From contig BTPG01000005.1 of the NCBI GenBank assembly GCA_036245525.1, positions 115,822,380-115,886,379 of the forward strand: a DNA stretch of 64,000 bases, in the 5' to 3' direction. Position 1 is the first letter of the stretch. Each line of letters opens with the position of its first letter. This stretch comes from Semisulcospira habei (Eukaryota; Mollusca; Gastropoda; Semisulcospiridae). Under the pieces are notes generated by a model. That model was not told the origin of the DNA, did not search any database, and saw nothing but the letters and a program-made list of their open reading frames with translations. Positions 8,998-20,700 of the stretch are shown here, one piece after another. Both the position numbers and the translations under genes were made by a program.

Positions 8998-11625
8998 CTG
9001 AAACAAAAGTGAAAGCATATAATATTCACCCCTTCACTGCCAGTGGATGCACACTGCGTTTATGAAATGTTTGTTTACAGAATGACAGAGTCCTGGCCGT
9101 CCAATGAATATGGATACAAAATGGTGTCATCAAGAGGCACAGATCCTCATCAGCCCCGGCAACTGTGGGCGATTCACAAGGATCTGTCTCTTGCCCTTGG
9201 ATCATGTATAGTGTTCTTGGCAGTGAAGGGGTTGATATTCGACCGTAAATAACATAAACAAAAAATGAAAATTTCAATGACAATTTTTCTCCAACAGTAC
9301 TCCACCATAGGATTCTTACCCACAAGTGAGGTACTTCTAGTTCAGAATCATGTTAGAAATAGTTTAGTTTATGCAGTATGTAGATCAAGACCCTTGATAG
9401 CGAAGACACTGCAGGTAACAAATTGTGATCTGTGGTGATATCCTCCCATTCAAATAGGAAGGAAATTAGTTTGGTGCTTTTCTTAACCCATCTCTGATTT
9501 CAAGATACCCTACATGATGTTATCTGTCTGGTAAATTGTTTAACTGTATGTGCAGCTGCTGATGGCACCAAGCTAATCTGGCACTATCCTTGAATTATCA
9601 ATATCATGGTCAATCTGTGTCCTGCAACTGGTACACAATTGTTAGACGACACCTCCAAAATTCGAGAAATGTGGCAATGGGGTTAAATGGGTTTGAGTAA
9701 TCATTACTGTACCTGAATCAGCTGTGGCATAAAAGTACTTGTACTTTTCATTGCCGTTCCTGTTGTACTCATCCAGTAAATTACCATCAGGACCTGCAAA
9801 CATGGAGTATGAAGTACCCAATGAGAATGTGAAAACCACAATGATGGAGAAAATCAAGCAACATAAACTCCACAATGCAGCACACAAAGCTCTTCATGCA
9901 GGAGCAAAATGGCAGATGAGGCACATGACAAATTCATTCATACTTAATCGTGAATTTTTCAGCTTTGCATGGCAGTCTTAACATACAAGACAGCATGCTG
10001 GGAACAGCTACTGCACATATTTGACCTCTGAACTTGGAAATTCCATCGTAACAGTGAAGCCAAATGGAAGCCTCTTGGGACAAACAGCTGGTGTTTTTTT
10101 GTACTTTTGGTCGGAAATCTACTGTCAGGGGAGATAATCTTGCACATATACTCACAGAAGACAGTTGTATACATAGCATCTAGACCTGTTAGTGTTAGCC
10201 CTTTGCATGTCAGCAGCAGTTTTAGTCGCAATGATTCCTGTATGAATTATCGTGGCTTCTTCTTCTTCTTCTCGAACGCCGTCACACTTGGAGTTTGGCT
10301 CTCAAAATGAAATCTGTGGTCTTCTGTAGCGCCTCCACAGGCCCGTACAGTTTCTCTTGTAGAGTGGCGGGCTTCGGCCATATCTCCTCCCTCAGCGGCT
10401 GGTGGTTCCCACAGTCCTGGAGGATGTGCTCTGCGGTCTAATTATCGTGGCTAAAACCGCTACCAACATGCAAAGGGTTAATTGCTTTCTCTGTGAAACA
10501 TACAACTTCACATGCCGTCTCAATGTCTTTTCTGCTCGTTTCTTCTCTGGGGCGCAGCTATTTTGGCCAGTGTTAAGTCATGTTTAGGATCATTTGCTCG
10601 TGTGCTGTACCAGCTGTGGAAGCTGTATGGATTAGCCATGACAGTTCAAGGGTAGGACCAGATTAAAACATACTATAACTAAGATGCCAAGCTAATCTGG
10701 CCCTTGAACTATTCTGGCAATAGATCCCTCAGTGGTCTCATACTGGTGACTGTGCTGTAACTTACTCTATTAACCCTTTTACTTTTAGCCCCAAGGTCCC
10801 ATTTCTCAAATTTGGAGGTGTTGCCTAATGACTATGTACCAGTTGCAGCAGATGGATTGACCATGATAATTGAAGGGCAGTGCCATATTAGCTTGGAACC
10901 TTCAGGTGCCAAGCTAATCTGGCACTACCCTTCAATTATCATGATCAGTCAATCTCCTGCTGTATGGACTCGTGGCTAAATGGGCTAATTTCAACATTCA
11001 TCCAGAAAACAAAGAGTAGCAAAAAACATGTATCTGTATACACATGCAGTTGCACAAGTCTAATCAGTTATTTTAACCCTTATCTTTCGGAATACACCAG
11101 TGTGTGAAATAAGTCTGACTAAAATAGTTCAAGGGTAGTGCCAGAATAGCTTGGTGCCTCTAAGCACCAAGCTATTCTGGAACCACCCTTGAACTTAAAG
11201 CCATTGGTCTATATCCTTATCTGTAAGTATTTAATTGTAATGTAGCTTGCATATATATATGGCAGTGTACAAATTTGAAGTTTATCCTCAGTATATGGGT
11301 TAACCATAGTTACCATGCAATGATGCAGTCAATAATAATACTTACCAAAGAATAAGATACGTGGTATGTAACCACCATCAGGTTTGTATTTCTCATCATT
11401 TGGCTCTTCATCATCCTGAGAAAGTAAGTGTACACATGTAAACAGAACAGAAGAACTAATTTACAGTAATTATGAACATATCCTGATGTAATAAAGTTCA
11501 TGTATACATGAAACAGCTGAAATTGTATTTGTTCAAACAATGAATGCTACTGAATTTGACTTATCACATTTACAAGAGGACCTAAAATGGGTTTGTTTCT
11601 GAGACGGGTCACAATATGAGATTTA

Positions 11626-11708
<83 letters not shown>

Positions 11709-14203
11709 CGTGTGTGCGTGCGTGCGTGCGTGCGTGCGTGTGTGTGTGTGTGTGTGTACGTATCATAGCCAAGAGAAATTTTCATCTTGTGTGTCAAATT
11801 TGTTTTAAACAATGAATTATTTTGCCATTCTTTCACTGTTCGCCCTATGACCATGTTAGTCAAATGACCAAATAATTCATTGTTTAGAACAAATTTGACG
11901 TGTACGGCAAAAATCTTGTGTACAGAGTAGTTGTACAACCTGTTACTGTTTGTGGTAACTTTGGACCGTACACTTGATTTCAGTATCTGTATGAGATGGT
12001 AGATTTGGCATATTCTTTACGCCTGCAAGCATTTTTGGGCTATGATTTCATTAGTTTTACTTGCACTGTGGTCTATCTGCCTCTTGCAGACACTAGTAGC
12101 AAGTAAACACTCCTTTGCTGGCCTCAGTTTGAGTATGAAATGTTGTGTGTCAGTCAGTGGCAGCAACACATTCTGAGGAGCATGCCCATTTGATGCTGTC
12201 ACAAAATACTTGTTGCTGCCTGCTGAGCTACGAGTATATAAGACACACAATGCGGAAACCTGAAATTTTTCAGCTGCTGATGAGCCAGTTTTTGTTTCCT
12301 GGGTTTATAATATATATACCCAGGATACACACACACACACACGCACGCGCAAAGGAATGCATCTCTCAGCAACAATTAACGGCATGCTTGCGCACACACA
12401 TGGTGCATACACTAGAAGTGGAAACTTCATGTGCAAGATGAAGTACATACTACAAGAAGTCAGTACAACTAAATACAAATAAATGTAATTCATCAATTGG
12501 GCAATATAAAGAGATAAAAATTACCTCAACGTTGACCATCACAAACTCATTGCTAAGTTTTGCAATTTCAGCACTCTCAGCAAACTTGGGTTTCAGCGCT
12601 AGAGTTAAGAGGGGGAAAAAAACAGAAAACAATTATTTGAAATGAACAGAACACAATTTAAACCTTGCTGAATATGCACACACAAAAGTCTTATTCAATG
12701 GTTTTGGCTGTCAGTAGAGGTTTTTATCGCATTGATTCCTGCAGGAAACTGCTACTGACAGTGAAATGATTAAATCTCCAGAACTGGACAATACAGTATT
12801 TGTTAACCATCATACCACCTACACTTTCAACTGAGAGGTGGGACATGCCCTAACATCGTGACGTGTGATGGCACTGTTTTTCATTCTCATGATTCATATT
12901 GCAATGTGTTTATCCTTTTGAGTCTCATTTGTAATTTATGACAGCAGAACTGTATTTTGCTTTTTATTACCTTTGCATGCTCCACACCAGCTTTTGTGTA
13001 TCACTAGCATGAGAATTTTATTCCTGTAAAGGCACAACAGATTAAATATCAACATCAAATTAAATTCATCTAATGATAAAGCATATATATTATATAAACA
13101 AAAAGAAACTGACAAAATGCATGTTTTTCCTTTTGGAAAATTGTCTTTTAAGGTGTTTGATTAGCATTTATGTGTCTGGTCTCCTGACTATTCTTATGCC
13201 ATTGTATGATCATGATGTGGTAATGCACATTTTAAATGCACAGTGTATATTGTAACTTAAGGACTATATTCTTGGTTTAATTGTTTTTATATAAATTTGC
13301 AAGAATACATAATACATACAAATGTGTAACTGAATGGCATTTCAATGACATGCAAACCCGTAAAACAAATTTCCACTCCTGTGGACAATAATCTTATCTT
13401 TCCTTGTATCAATGAGGTGTTTTCATTGTATGGCAAACTCATATGGAAGGTCAAAAATAGTGTATCTCACTCTTCATGGCTCCTCTCCCATGCTTTTTCA
13501 AGTGATATCCAGTTGATGTCATCACCCCATCCTGTAGTAAACAAAGTCAAATGAGTTTCCAAGGAAAAAAATAAAGGGGTGAAATTAAGTAATATCATTT
13601 TTGCCATGTAATGTTTAATCAGCAACTGAGCAAGTCTGCATGCTAAAAAATAATATCTTCCCACTGTTCAAAATGTGACTGCCCATTAGGGCTGGTGGGT
13701 TTAAAAACAGGCAGACAACATATTGTGTCCCGACAAAAAGACTACAAAATATTAAGTTGGTCGGCAGACCCAATGCACTATACAGACCATGCAGCTAGCT
13801 TCAAAAGAACACACGTACGTCCGTGAGCCAAAAGTTACAATGAAGGCCATGACATATAACAGTTGATAAAATTAACGCAAGGAAAAACAAAGAAATTAAT
13901 ACCAAACACAAAAGCATAACTTTTGTCACGTTTATGTTGTAGTAAGTACTACTGCTTCAGTAATATTATTATGTTGCATGATACGTGGCAGTGACGAAAG
14001 CAGACGACGTTTTGTGATGACAGAATGTTTCTGGTCAATAACATAAACAAGGACAATCATGTAACCGAAATTTTCCATGGACAAATTAAAAAGGTCCCAG
14101 TGTCCTGCGTGCGTACATTATAATTACCTTTTGCAAGTTCATTTGCAGAGTGTTGATAAAAAAGCGAAAATACAACACCAACGCTAAACAATAAAGTCGC
14201 CAT
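8927..14203 (-). CDS. TXNDC12: TXNDC12: ER thioredoxin-domain protein, complete gene of seven coding exons
   Basis: The joined exons (14203-14128, 13531-13471, 13023-12971, 12598-12525, 11415-11346, 9793-9713, 8997-8927) give 486 nt, 161 residues plus stop, close to the roughly 170 of vertebrate TXNDC12/ERp18. A hydrophobic signal peptide (residues 1 to about 20) targets the ER. GWGDDINW follows at 26-33, then the redox site WCGAC (cysteines 59 and 62), then ALKPKFAES, GGYIPRILFF and NEKYKYFYATAD, all hallmarks of this family. The last four residues, KNEL, are an ER-retrieval signal. Family knowledge: it is a thiol-disulfide oxidoreductase helping disulfide formation in the ER lumen. AGR2/AGR3 are relatives, but the CGAC site with two cysteines fits TXNDC12 better. 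All junctions are GT-AG and in phase. It is divergent from MTREX. Confidence 0.94.
9027..9235. repeat. Foldback element, family H4, in TXNDC12 intron 6
   Basis: CACCCCTTCACTGCCAGTGG at the left and TTCTTGGCAGTGAAGGGGTTG at the right. The centre has GTCATCAAGAGGCACAGATC and CATCAGCCCC. Confidence 0.75.
9483..9695. repeat. TTAA foldback element, family H2, in TXNDC12 intron 6
   Basis: TTAACCCATCTCTGATTTC at the left and GGGGTTAAATGGGTTT at the right. The right half is well preserved (CAAGCTAATCTGGCACTA, ACACCTCCAAAATTCGAG); the left stem is mostly lost. It ends about 20 bp from the donor of exon 6. Confidence 0.7.
9713..9793 (-). CDS. TXNDC12: TXNDC12 exon 6
   Basis: Encodes GPDGNLLDEYNRNGNEKYKY then FYATADS. 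Acceptor TTTGCAG, donor GTACAG. The NxKYKYFY block matches the conserved C-terminal thioredoxin-fold strand of this family. Confidence 0.93.
10195..10481. repeat. H1 foldback interrupted by a LINE 3' fragment
   Basis: The left arm TAGCCCTTTGCATGTCAGC and right arm AACATGCAAAGGGTTAA belong to one H1 palindrome. Its centre is split by the insertion at 10258-10439, flanked by a 13-bp direct repeat AATTATCGTGGCT at 10245-10257 and 10440-10452. Confidence 0.85.
10258..10439 (-). mobile_element. 5'-truncated LINE 3' end with (GAA)n tail
   Basis: It is almost identical to the 3' end of the copy at 26157-26573, read on the minus strand. That longer copy encodes a zinc-knuckle C-terminus of a Jockey/RTE-type reverse transcriptase. 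A (GAA)n tail and 13-bp target duplication indicate target-primed insertion into an existing H1 foldback. Confidence 0.85.
10560..10760. repeat. Degraded H2-like foldback
   Basis: CAGTTCAAGGGTAGGACCAG paired with CCAAGCTAATCTGGCCCTTG; the ends are not clear. Confidence 0.5.
10770..10987. repeat. TTAA foldback element, family H2
   Basis: TTAACCCTTTTACTTTTAGC at the left. Stem TTGAAGGGCAGTGCCATATT with its complement, centre near CCTTCAGG. Right end TCGTGGCTAAATGGGCTAA. Flank text (ACCAGTTGCAGCAGATGGAT) matches the copies at 58976 and 33540. Confidence 0.8.
11073..11303. repeat. TTAA foldback element, family H3
   Basis: TTAACCCTTATCTTTCGGAA at the left and CCTCAGTATATGGGTTAA at the right. Stem TTCAAGGGTAGTGCCAGAAT, centre CCTCTAAG. 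It lies about 40 bp downstream of the TXNDC12 exon 5 donor. Confidence 0.8.
11346..11415 (-). CDS. TXNDC12: TXNDC12 exon 5
   Basis: Encodes DDEEPNDEKYKPDGGYIPRI then LFF. The cis-proline loop region GGYIPRILF is a conserved thioredoxin-fold feature. Acceptor TCTCAG, donor GTAAGT. Confidence 0.94.
11625..11757. repeat. (TG)n microsatellite in TXNDC12 intron 4
   Basis: About 130 bp of TG repeats, with CG interruptions in the right third (GTGCGTGCGTGC). It is the longest simple repeat in the window. Confidence 0.95.
11787..11907. repeat. Inverted repeat outside families H1-H4
   Basis: The arm GTGTGTCAAATTTGTTTTAAA CAATGAATTATTT (about 34 bp, one or two mismatches) is repeated as its reverse complement at about 11869-11904, around a 50-bp spacer. 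No TTAA ends. Confidence 0.8.
12525..12598 (-). CDS. TXNDC12: TXNDC12 exon 4
   Basis: Encodes LKPKFAESAEIAKLSNEFVM then VNVE after a split alanine codon. Acceptor CTCTAG, donor GTAATT. Strong match to the region after the redox site in TXNDC12. Confidence 0.94.
12696..12774. repeat. H1 foldback (diverged) in TXNDC12 intron 3
   Basis: TTTTGGCTGTCAGTAGAGG paired with CTGCTACTGACAGTGAAATG, centre CCTGCAGG. Confidence 0.7.
12971..13023 (-). CDS. TXNDC12: TXNDC12 exon 3 (redox site)
   Basis: Encodes NKILMLVIHKSWCGACK, including the catalytic CGAC motif. Acceptor TTACAG, donor GTAATA. Both junction codons are split and restore the frame. Confidence 0.93.
13471..13531 (-). CDS. TXNDC12: TXNDC12 exon 2
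   Basis: Encodes GWGDDINWISLEKAWERSHE. The GWGD motif directly after the signal peptide is typical for this family and its AGR relatives. Acceptor CTACAG, donor GTGAGA. Confidence 0.92.
14128..14203 (-). CDS. TXNDC12: TXNDC12 exon 1 (signal peptide)
   Basis: ATG at 14203-14201 begins MATLLFSVGVVFSLFYQHSA then NELAK. The hydrophobic core LLFSVGVVFSLF is a signal peptide. Donor GTAATT at 14127. It is the only ATG that joins in phase to exon 2 with a signal sequence. Confidence 0.9.
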
Positions 14204-14573
14204 TTTGACTCTTTATGTGATGCTCCTTGGACATATTTTCCCATAAATTTATAAATCTTATACCAGATGTTATATATATAAACACGCAAAACACATTGTT
14301 TCATTATAGTCATGTCTTTTTGACCGGATATTATTAGATGGATAGAAATATTAGAAATTACTTTAAAATAAGTTTAGAGCTGCTCATATCAGTGCACAAT
14401 ATAAAAGTGCACTGTTTTATCATTATCTAATATTTGCGAATTAAAAATATAATATTGGTGGTCTATGCTTTTTTCTACATGTGTTTAAATTTTATTGCAT
14501 TTTTTTCACGACAAAACATTTGTCCAAAACATTCAGTGCGCAACTGTTACATGTCTGCGACCACGCTTTTACC
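14204..14573. promoter_or_regulatory. Probable bidirectional promoter, TXNDC12 and MTREX
   Basis: This 370-bp stretch lies between two divergent start codons, so both 5' untranslated regions and core promoters must sit here or within flanking exons. A TATA-like TTATATATATAAACA is at 14270-14284. No CpG-rich block is seen. Transcription start sites cannot be placed from sequence alone. Confidence 0.6.
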
Positions 14574-14701
14574 ATGGCTGACGCTTTTGGTGACGAACTG
14601 TTTGAGGTTTTTGAAGAAAGATCCGCATCTAAGCCCATCAGTCAATCGACTGACAACAAGAAAACTCACCCAGGGACATCTTCACAATCTGAACCCAAAA
14701 G
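14574..14701 (+). CDS. MTREX: MTREX exon 1
   Basis: ATG in ACCATGG context. Encodes [20 protein letters not shown] then a polar low-complexity tail ending SEPK. Donor GTAAAC at 14702. Confidence 0.95.
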
Positions 14702-17700
14702 GTAAACAAGCGATCTTACACATCATGAACAATTGTAGTCTCAAAGTCGTTCCAGAACAGTAGAAATTATAATAGGCCACGGAACACAGTGCCGTTTCCG
14801 TACTGTCCAGTCTCTTAGCCATAGTCAGTCCCAGGCATCCCATAATATTTCAATCCCCTAAAAAAAAAAACACTACTGCCCACCAGCTGCACATTTGCCA
14901 TGCACACAAAAAAACCCCAATAAAAACAGCACATTGACAGTCTCATTTCTTGGCTATGAACCCGATTCCTTACCAACCCCACACCCAAGCACAGCTGAAA
15001 TCAGCGAGCCCCTCAAATCACTACGTCAACGGCAACTCAACATAGGCCCACAATTGTCCACAGGATAAGCTCAGGATGGTATGAATCAAAGCACCAAACA
15101 TGTCTCCTCTCATCTAACCAAAAATTTCCAGCAAATTCTAACATTCAACCCTACTACAAATTTTCAAACAAGGCAAAAATTATTTTTAAAAACACCGGTC
15201 CTTGCACTGCCTGAACTGGCCAAATTTGACTATGTAATATGACCAATAGGTAGGTCCGTCCCTATACAAAAAGTGGGTAACATCGGTGCCGTAGAGCGAT
15301 ATTTAGCTATTTTGCAACCAGAACCGCTCTCAACATATAGCATGCATAACAAAAATAAAAACGAGCGAATAATAAAGCATCATCCGGACTACAGTTCTGT
15401 CGTGTTTGTTTTGTTCTGAAAAGAGATGTATTTGTAGCACCGCCAAATGTGGAGCAGGGGTAAGCGTAAAAAAACAAAAAAAACTTGGTCAGCTGTCCGT
15501 GAGCGCCCTGCACAGAGCTGCGCGCTACAGTGGTGTTAGAAAAACCGCTTGCACAAATCCAAGATAGAACGCATAGCGCTATATAAAAGTATATTTGGTA
15601 TCGTTGGAATGGAAAGAGATTTTCCTGCCCTTTATCACGGTGACTGGCGCATGTTTGAATTCAAGAGAAAACTGCATTAGATTTTGACGTGAAATTTTCA
15701 TTTTTTAACTCGTGGGAATGGGATATGTTACTGGGAATGATCACGCGCACATGCGCCAGCTACCGATGAAACGCTCATTCAAAAACCTTTTGATCGATAT
15801 ATATCATCTGACACAGACGATCAAATCTTAGATTTGCACAGTGACTTCACAATGGCGCCCGCGATAGAAGCTTCTTTTGTCAACGATGACGCAAATTTTG
15901 CTTGTGACTTGCAGAAAACATTGCGCAAGTACACAAATGTTTATGATTAATCAATGATAGGCAACAACAAAAAATCAGCATTATAAACTAACACATTGAC
16001 AAAATTGATTATTTGGACCCGCAGTTTAATTTTTTCTGCGTGTAGTCGATTTCCAGCCTGAAGTTCACACCCCCCTCGTGGGGTATAATTTTTTTTTTAC
16101 CTAAATTACAGCTTTGACAAGTCTAGTCCCACTGAAATGCACACCTACTGCAATACTTCAGAGTTGCACTTGAATTTTTCTTAGACAAATATGTTCAACG
16201 GTTTCTTTGAAGTAACCGTTTTAGTCAACAACAAGAATGACATCTCTTTGCCAATTGGCAGACAAATTTTTCAGAATGCCAACTCGTTTGGTTTTGACTG
16301 TCTAAACTATGAAAAAAATAATGTTTTGATGTGTTGTATGTTTTTCTGGTCATTGTGACGTACTTGTAAATAAAGCAAATGATATAAACACAAATTATTA
16401 TTATTACATTTACTTACTTACTTACTTACGCCTGTCACCCCTACCCGGGTATAGGCCGTCGACGAGAGACCTCCAGCAACTCCTGTCCTGTGCTTCTTCT
16501 TCGATTCTACTCCAGGTGGTTCCCAGTCTCTTGATGTCTGCTTGGAGGTCTCGACGCCAGGAGTTTCTCGGCCTACCTCTTTTCCTCTTTCCCTGGGGGT
16601 TCCATGACAGTGCCTGCCTAGTGATACTGAAAGCTGGCTTTCTCAGACTGTGACCGATCCATCCCCATCTTCTTCGCCCAATTTCATTCTCTGCTGTTAT
16701 CTGCTCTGTTCTCTCCCAGAGTCTGACATTGCTGATCTTCTCTGGCCAGTGGATTTTCAAAATTCTTCTAAGGCAACTGTTCATGAAGGTCTGTACTCTG
16801 TTGACTGTAGTTTTTGTCAATCTCCAAGTCTCTGCTCCATATAGGAGAACTGCTTTTACATTGGAGTTGAAAATCCGGACTTTGGTGTGTTGTGACAGCT
16901 CTCTGGAACTCCACACTTTTTTCAACTGGAGAAAGGCTGCTCTGACTTTACCGATTCGTGCTCTGACATCTGCATCAGTGCCGCCTTTTTTGTCTATGAT
17001 GCTCCCGAGATAGGTGAAGGACTCCACCTCCTCCAACGGGGTGCCAGCAAGCAAGACTGGTTCTTCCCTGGTTGCGTTCAGCCTCATTGTCTTTGTTTTC
17101 TGTTTGTGAATGGTGAGGCCCACTTGGGACGAGATGTCAGCAAGATTCGTGGTCTTGTCCTGCATTTGTTGATGAGTGTAGGACAGTAATGCCAAGTCGT
17201 CTGCAAAATCGAGGTCGTCAAGCTGTGTCCACAGTGTCCACTGTATTCCACTTCGTCTGTGCTCTGTGGTCATCTTCATGACCCAGTCTATGGCCAGTAG
17301 GAAGAGGAACGGAGACAGCAGACACCCCTGCCTGACACCAGTTCTGACCTGGAGCTCCCTGGTGAACTGCCCTTCGTGGATCACGCGCGCGACATGTCAT
17401 GCCATCGTAGCTGCTCTTGATCAGGCGGACGAGCTTTGTGGGTACACCGTAGTGTCGTAGGAGTTTCCACAGAGTCTCTCGGTCCACACTGTCAAATGCT
17501 TTCTCATAATCCACAAAGTTGACGTACAGCGGGGAGCTCCACTCCAGAGACTGTTCCACGATGATGCGGAGAGTGGCGATCTGGTCTGTACATGATCGGT
17601 TCTTCCTGAATCCTGCTTGCTGGTCTCTCAGCTGGGGGTCAACGGAGCTCTTCATTCTCTCCAGGATGATCCTGTTGAAGACCTTTCCTGGTACTGACAG

Positions 17701-20700
17701 CAAGGTGATTCCTCTATAGTTGGAACACTTGCTGAGGTTGCCTTTCTTGGGAAGCTTGATTAGGTACCCCTCCTTCCAGTCAGCCGGCATCACCTCCTCT
17801 TCCCAGATCTTTCCAAACAGTGGGTACAGCATCTCCACTGTTGTCTCTAGGTCTGCTTTCAGAGACTCCGCTGGGATGCCATCTGGGCCTGCTGCTTTGC
17901 CATTCTTCAAAAATGCCACTGCTCTTCTGATCTCTTCCCGGCTGGGTCTGTCACAGCTGATGGGTAGGTCGGTCTCTGCTGGCTGGATGTCTGGGGGGTC
18001 GGGTGGGCTAGGTCTGTTCAATAACTCTTCAAAATACTTGGCCCATCTGTCGAGTTGGTCTGCTCTGTCTGCAATAGGCTTGCCTTCTTTGTCTTTTACT
18101 GGTCTTTCTGTATGGCCATACTTGCCTGACAATCTTCTGGTAATGTCGTAGAGCTCTTTCATGTTGCCGCTGCCTGCTGCCTTTTCTGCCTCTGCTGCCA
18201 GGCTGTCTGTGTAGGCCCTCTTGTCTGCCCTGATACTCCTCTTCACCTCGCGGTTGGCTTCCCAGTATTCCCCCTGTGCCCTTACTTTGGCTGCTCTCGT
18301 GCGACTGTTGTTGACAACTGCTTTCTTCTGCTTCCTCACTTCTATCTTCTTCAAGGTCTGTGCCGACAGCCAGTCCTTGTGATGGTGTTTCCTGAACCCT
18401 ACAGTGTCTTTGCAGGTTGAGTTCAGAGCCTCTCTAACTGCCTTCCACTGCTGTTCTGTCGTGACCGCCTCCTCTTCATTTACTAGCTCCTGTAGCGCTT
18501 GAAACCGGTTGGACAGCACCAGTTTGAACTCTTCTCTAACTCCAGTTTCTCTCAGGAGGCCTACATTATAGCGCTGTCTTCTTGTTGTCTCTGTGCGGCT
18601 TTTCTTTAGCTTGAGCTTCATTCTTAAGGTAAGCAGATGGTGGTCTGAGGCGACATCTGCTCCCCTCCTCACTCGAACATCTTGAAGGGATCTTCTAAAT
18701 TTCTTGCTAATGCAGATATGGTCTATTTGGTTCTCTGTTGTATGGTCAGGTGAGACCCAAGTTGCTTTATGTATTCTTCTGTGTGGGAAGATGCTGCCTC
18801 CAATGACAAGTCGGTTTAGAGCACAAAAGTCTACAAACCTCTCCCCGTTCTCACTCATCTCCGAGCCTAGTCCCTGTCTCCCCATCACCTCTTCGTATCC
18901 GGTGTTGTCCTCCCCTATTTTGGCATTAAAATCGCCCATGACGATGGTGATGTCTCGCTCCGCACATTTGTCCAAGGCACTCTGGAGTCGGTCGTAGAAC
19001 TCTTGTTTCTCTTCCTCGTCACTGTCATGAGTGGGCGCATAACACTGGATGACGTTCAGCTTGAGCTTTTTCTTGGTTCTAAAGGCTGCTGTGATAATTC
19101 TTGGCCCAAGAGGTTCCCAGCCCATCAGCGCTCTCTGTGCCACTGGTGACAGCATGAATGCTACACCTTCTGTATGGGGGGCATTCTCCTGTTCATGACC
19201 TGAATACAGAATCATCTCCCCACTTAACAGCCTTTTCTGGCCAGACTGCGTCCATCTGGCTTCACCTGATACCTAGCAGGGAAAGGTTGTACTTTTGCAT
19301 TTCCGCTGCTATCTGGGCGGCCTTGCCGCTCTGGTACATGGTCTTGACGTTCCATGTGCCCATGGTTGTATCCCTGGATAGAGAGAGGCGGCTCGGTCCT
19401 GTGGCTTCCGAAGACTTCCGGCTTTCACCACAGGACGTCATAAGTTTTCTGGTAGAAGAACCTTCCTCCTCCAGGAAAGGAATTACTGTTAGTCTTTTCG
19501 TCTGCGTTTTTGTAGCTATTTCCTTTTTTGCAGGGTGGGGAAGCTACCCCCACGCCCAACCCCCTTACTAGGAGGACCAGGGGTTTTCTGTCGGGGTCAC
19601 CTTCCCTTAGACCATGTTGGTTCACGGCACCTTATTTCATTCGGTGCACCCCTCTCACGAGGGACCCCTATCCACCACCCAGGGGACGCGCCTCAATGCC
19701 ATATGGTCCCAGCGCGAGGATTATTACATTTATTATTATTATATTTTATTTTTGAAGTTTTACTCTTTTTGTCAGTTTCTTACTATAGATAAAAGACAGG
19801 CATGGGAATTAGAAAAGTGAAAAAGGTCTGAAACTAGGGGGGTCCGGGGGCATGCACCCCCGGGAAATTTTAAAATCTAGATTCATCAAATTTTTCTCCA
19901 CGCTCAACAACTCGTGATACCGCCATTTTCCCCACACATACAGTGCGCAAGACGGGAAGCGAGCATGAAAAGAGTGCATTCAGTGTTGTATTGCCTGCTT
20001 GTACGGTAAAGTAACAACTGCGTTACAGCCACAATAGGTGACGCGTAACTCTAGTGGGCGGCATATCACTTGAACGAATGCCTCGCAGTGTATAATGACC
20101 GGTGCTCAGTTACTTTTTGCACCCCAATTATTATTATTTTTGGCAGACAGTTGTTTTCTTTGGCGGCTGAGCAATATCATTTTTGCGGAAATTTGCCTTT
20201 AGGCGAACAATTCCCATGCCTGAAAGAAAATCACATTGAACAACAGATGGTTTTGGTTGCTTGTAAGTTTATTTAGACAAACACTTCAGGATGCTGTCAG
20301 ACAGAATTCAGCAGAAGAAACGAGGAGGATCAACCAAACCCTCAATCAACAAACTTTTCTTACAGCTGAATATATATATGACACAAAGACAGCAAACAAC
20401 ACCAAATGTTCAACTCAGACTTTATTTAATCAGGCTTGCTACTCTGACGGATTGCCTGTCCATCTACAGGGGCGGATTCAGAGGGTGTCTTGAGGGGGGG
20501 GGGGGGGGCCAACAGCCCCCCCCCCCCCCCCCCTGTTTTCCAAACTGTCATGCAAAAAAATCCAGACCAAACTATCAGGCGAGCATAAAATCATAACAAT
20601 GAAAGAAACACGCTTAAAAAGAATAATTACAAATAAGTTGTGTTGTAATTATTTATTCTTGGTGCTTTTCTTTTTCGGATTTTCTTTAAAATTATACTAT

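Noticed and set aside
11609..11938. Histidine-threonine and cysteine-valine rich frames
   Set aside because: They are translations of the TG/CA microsatellite.
17720..18151. Plus-strand frames of 60-143 codons across 16600-19600 and mirror frames at 48015-50938
   Set aside because: They are antisense shadows of the RTE-like coding region.
20467..20485. hAT-type terminus CAGGGGCGGATTCAGAG
   Set aside because: No inverted partner or target duplication was found within the window, so no element is called.
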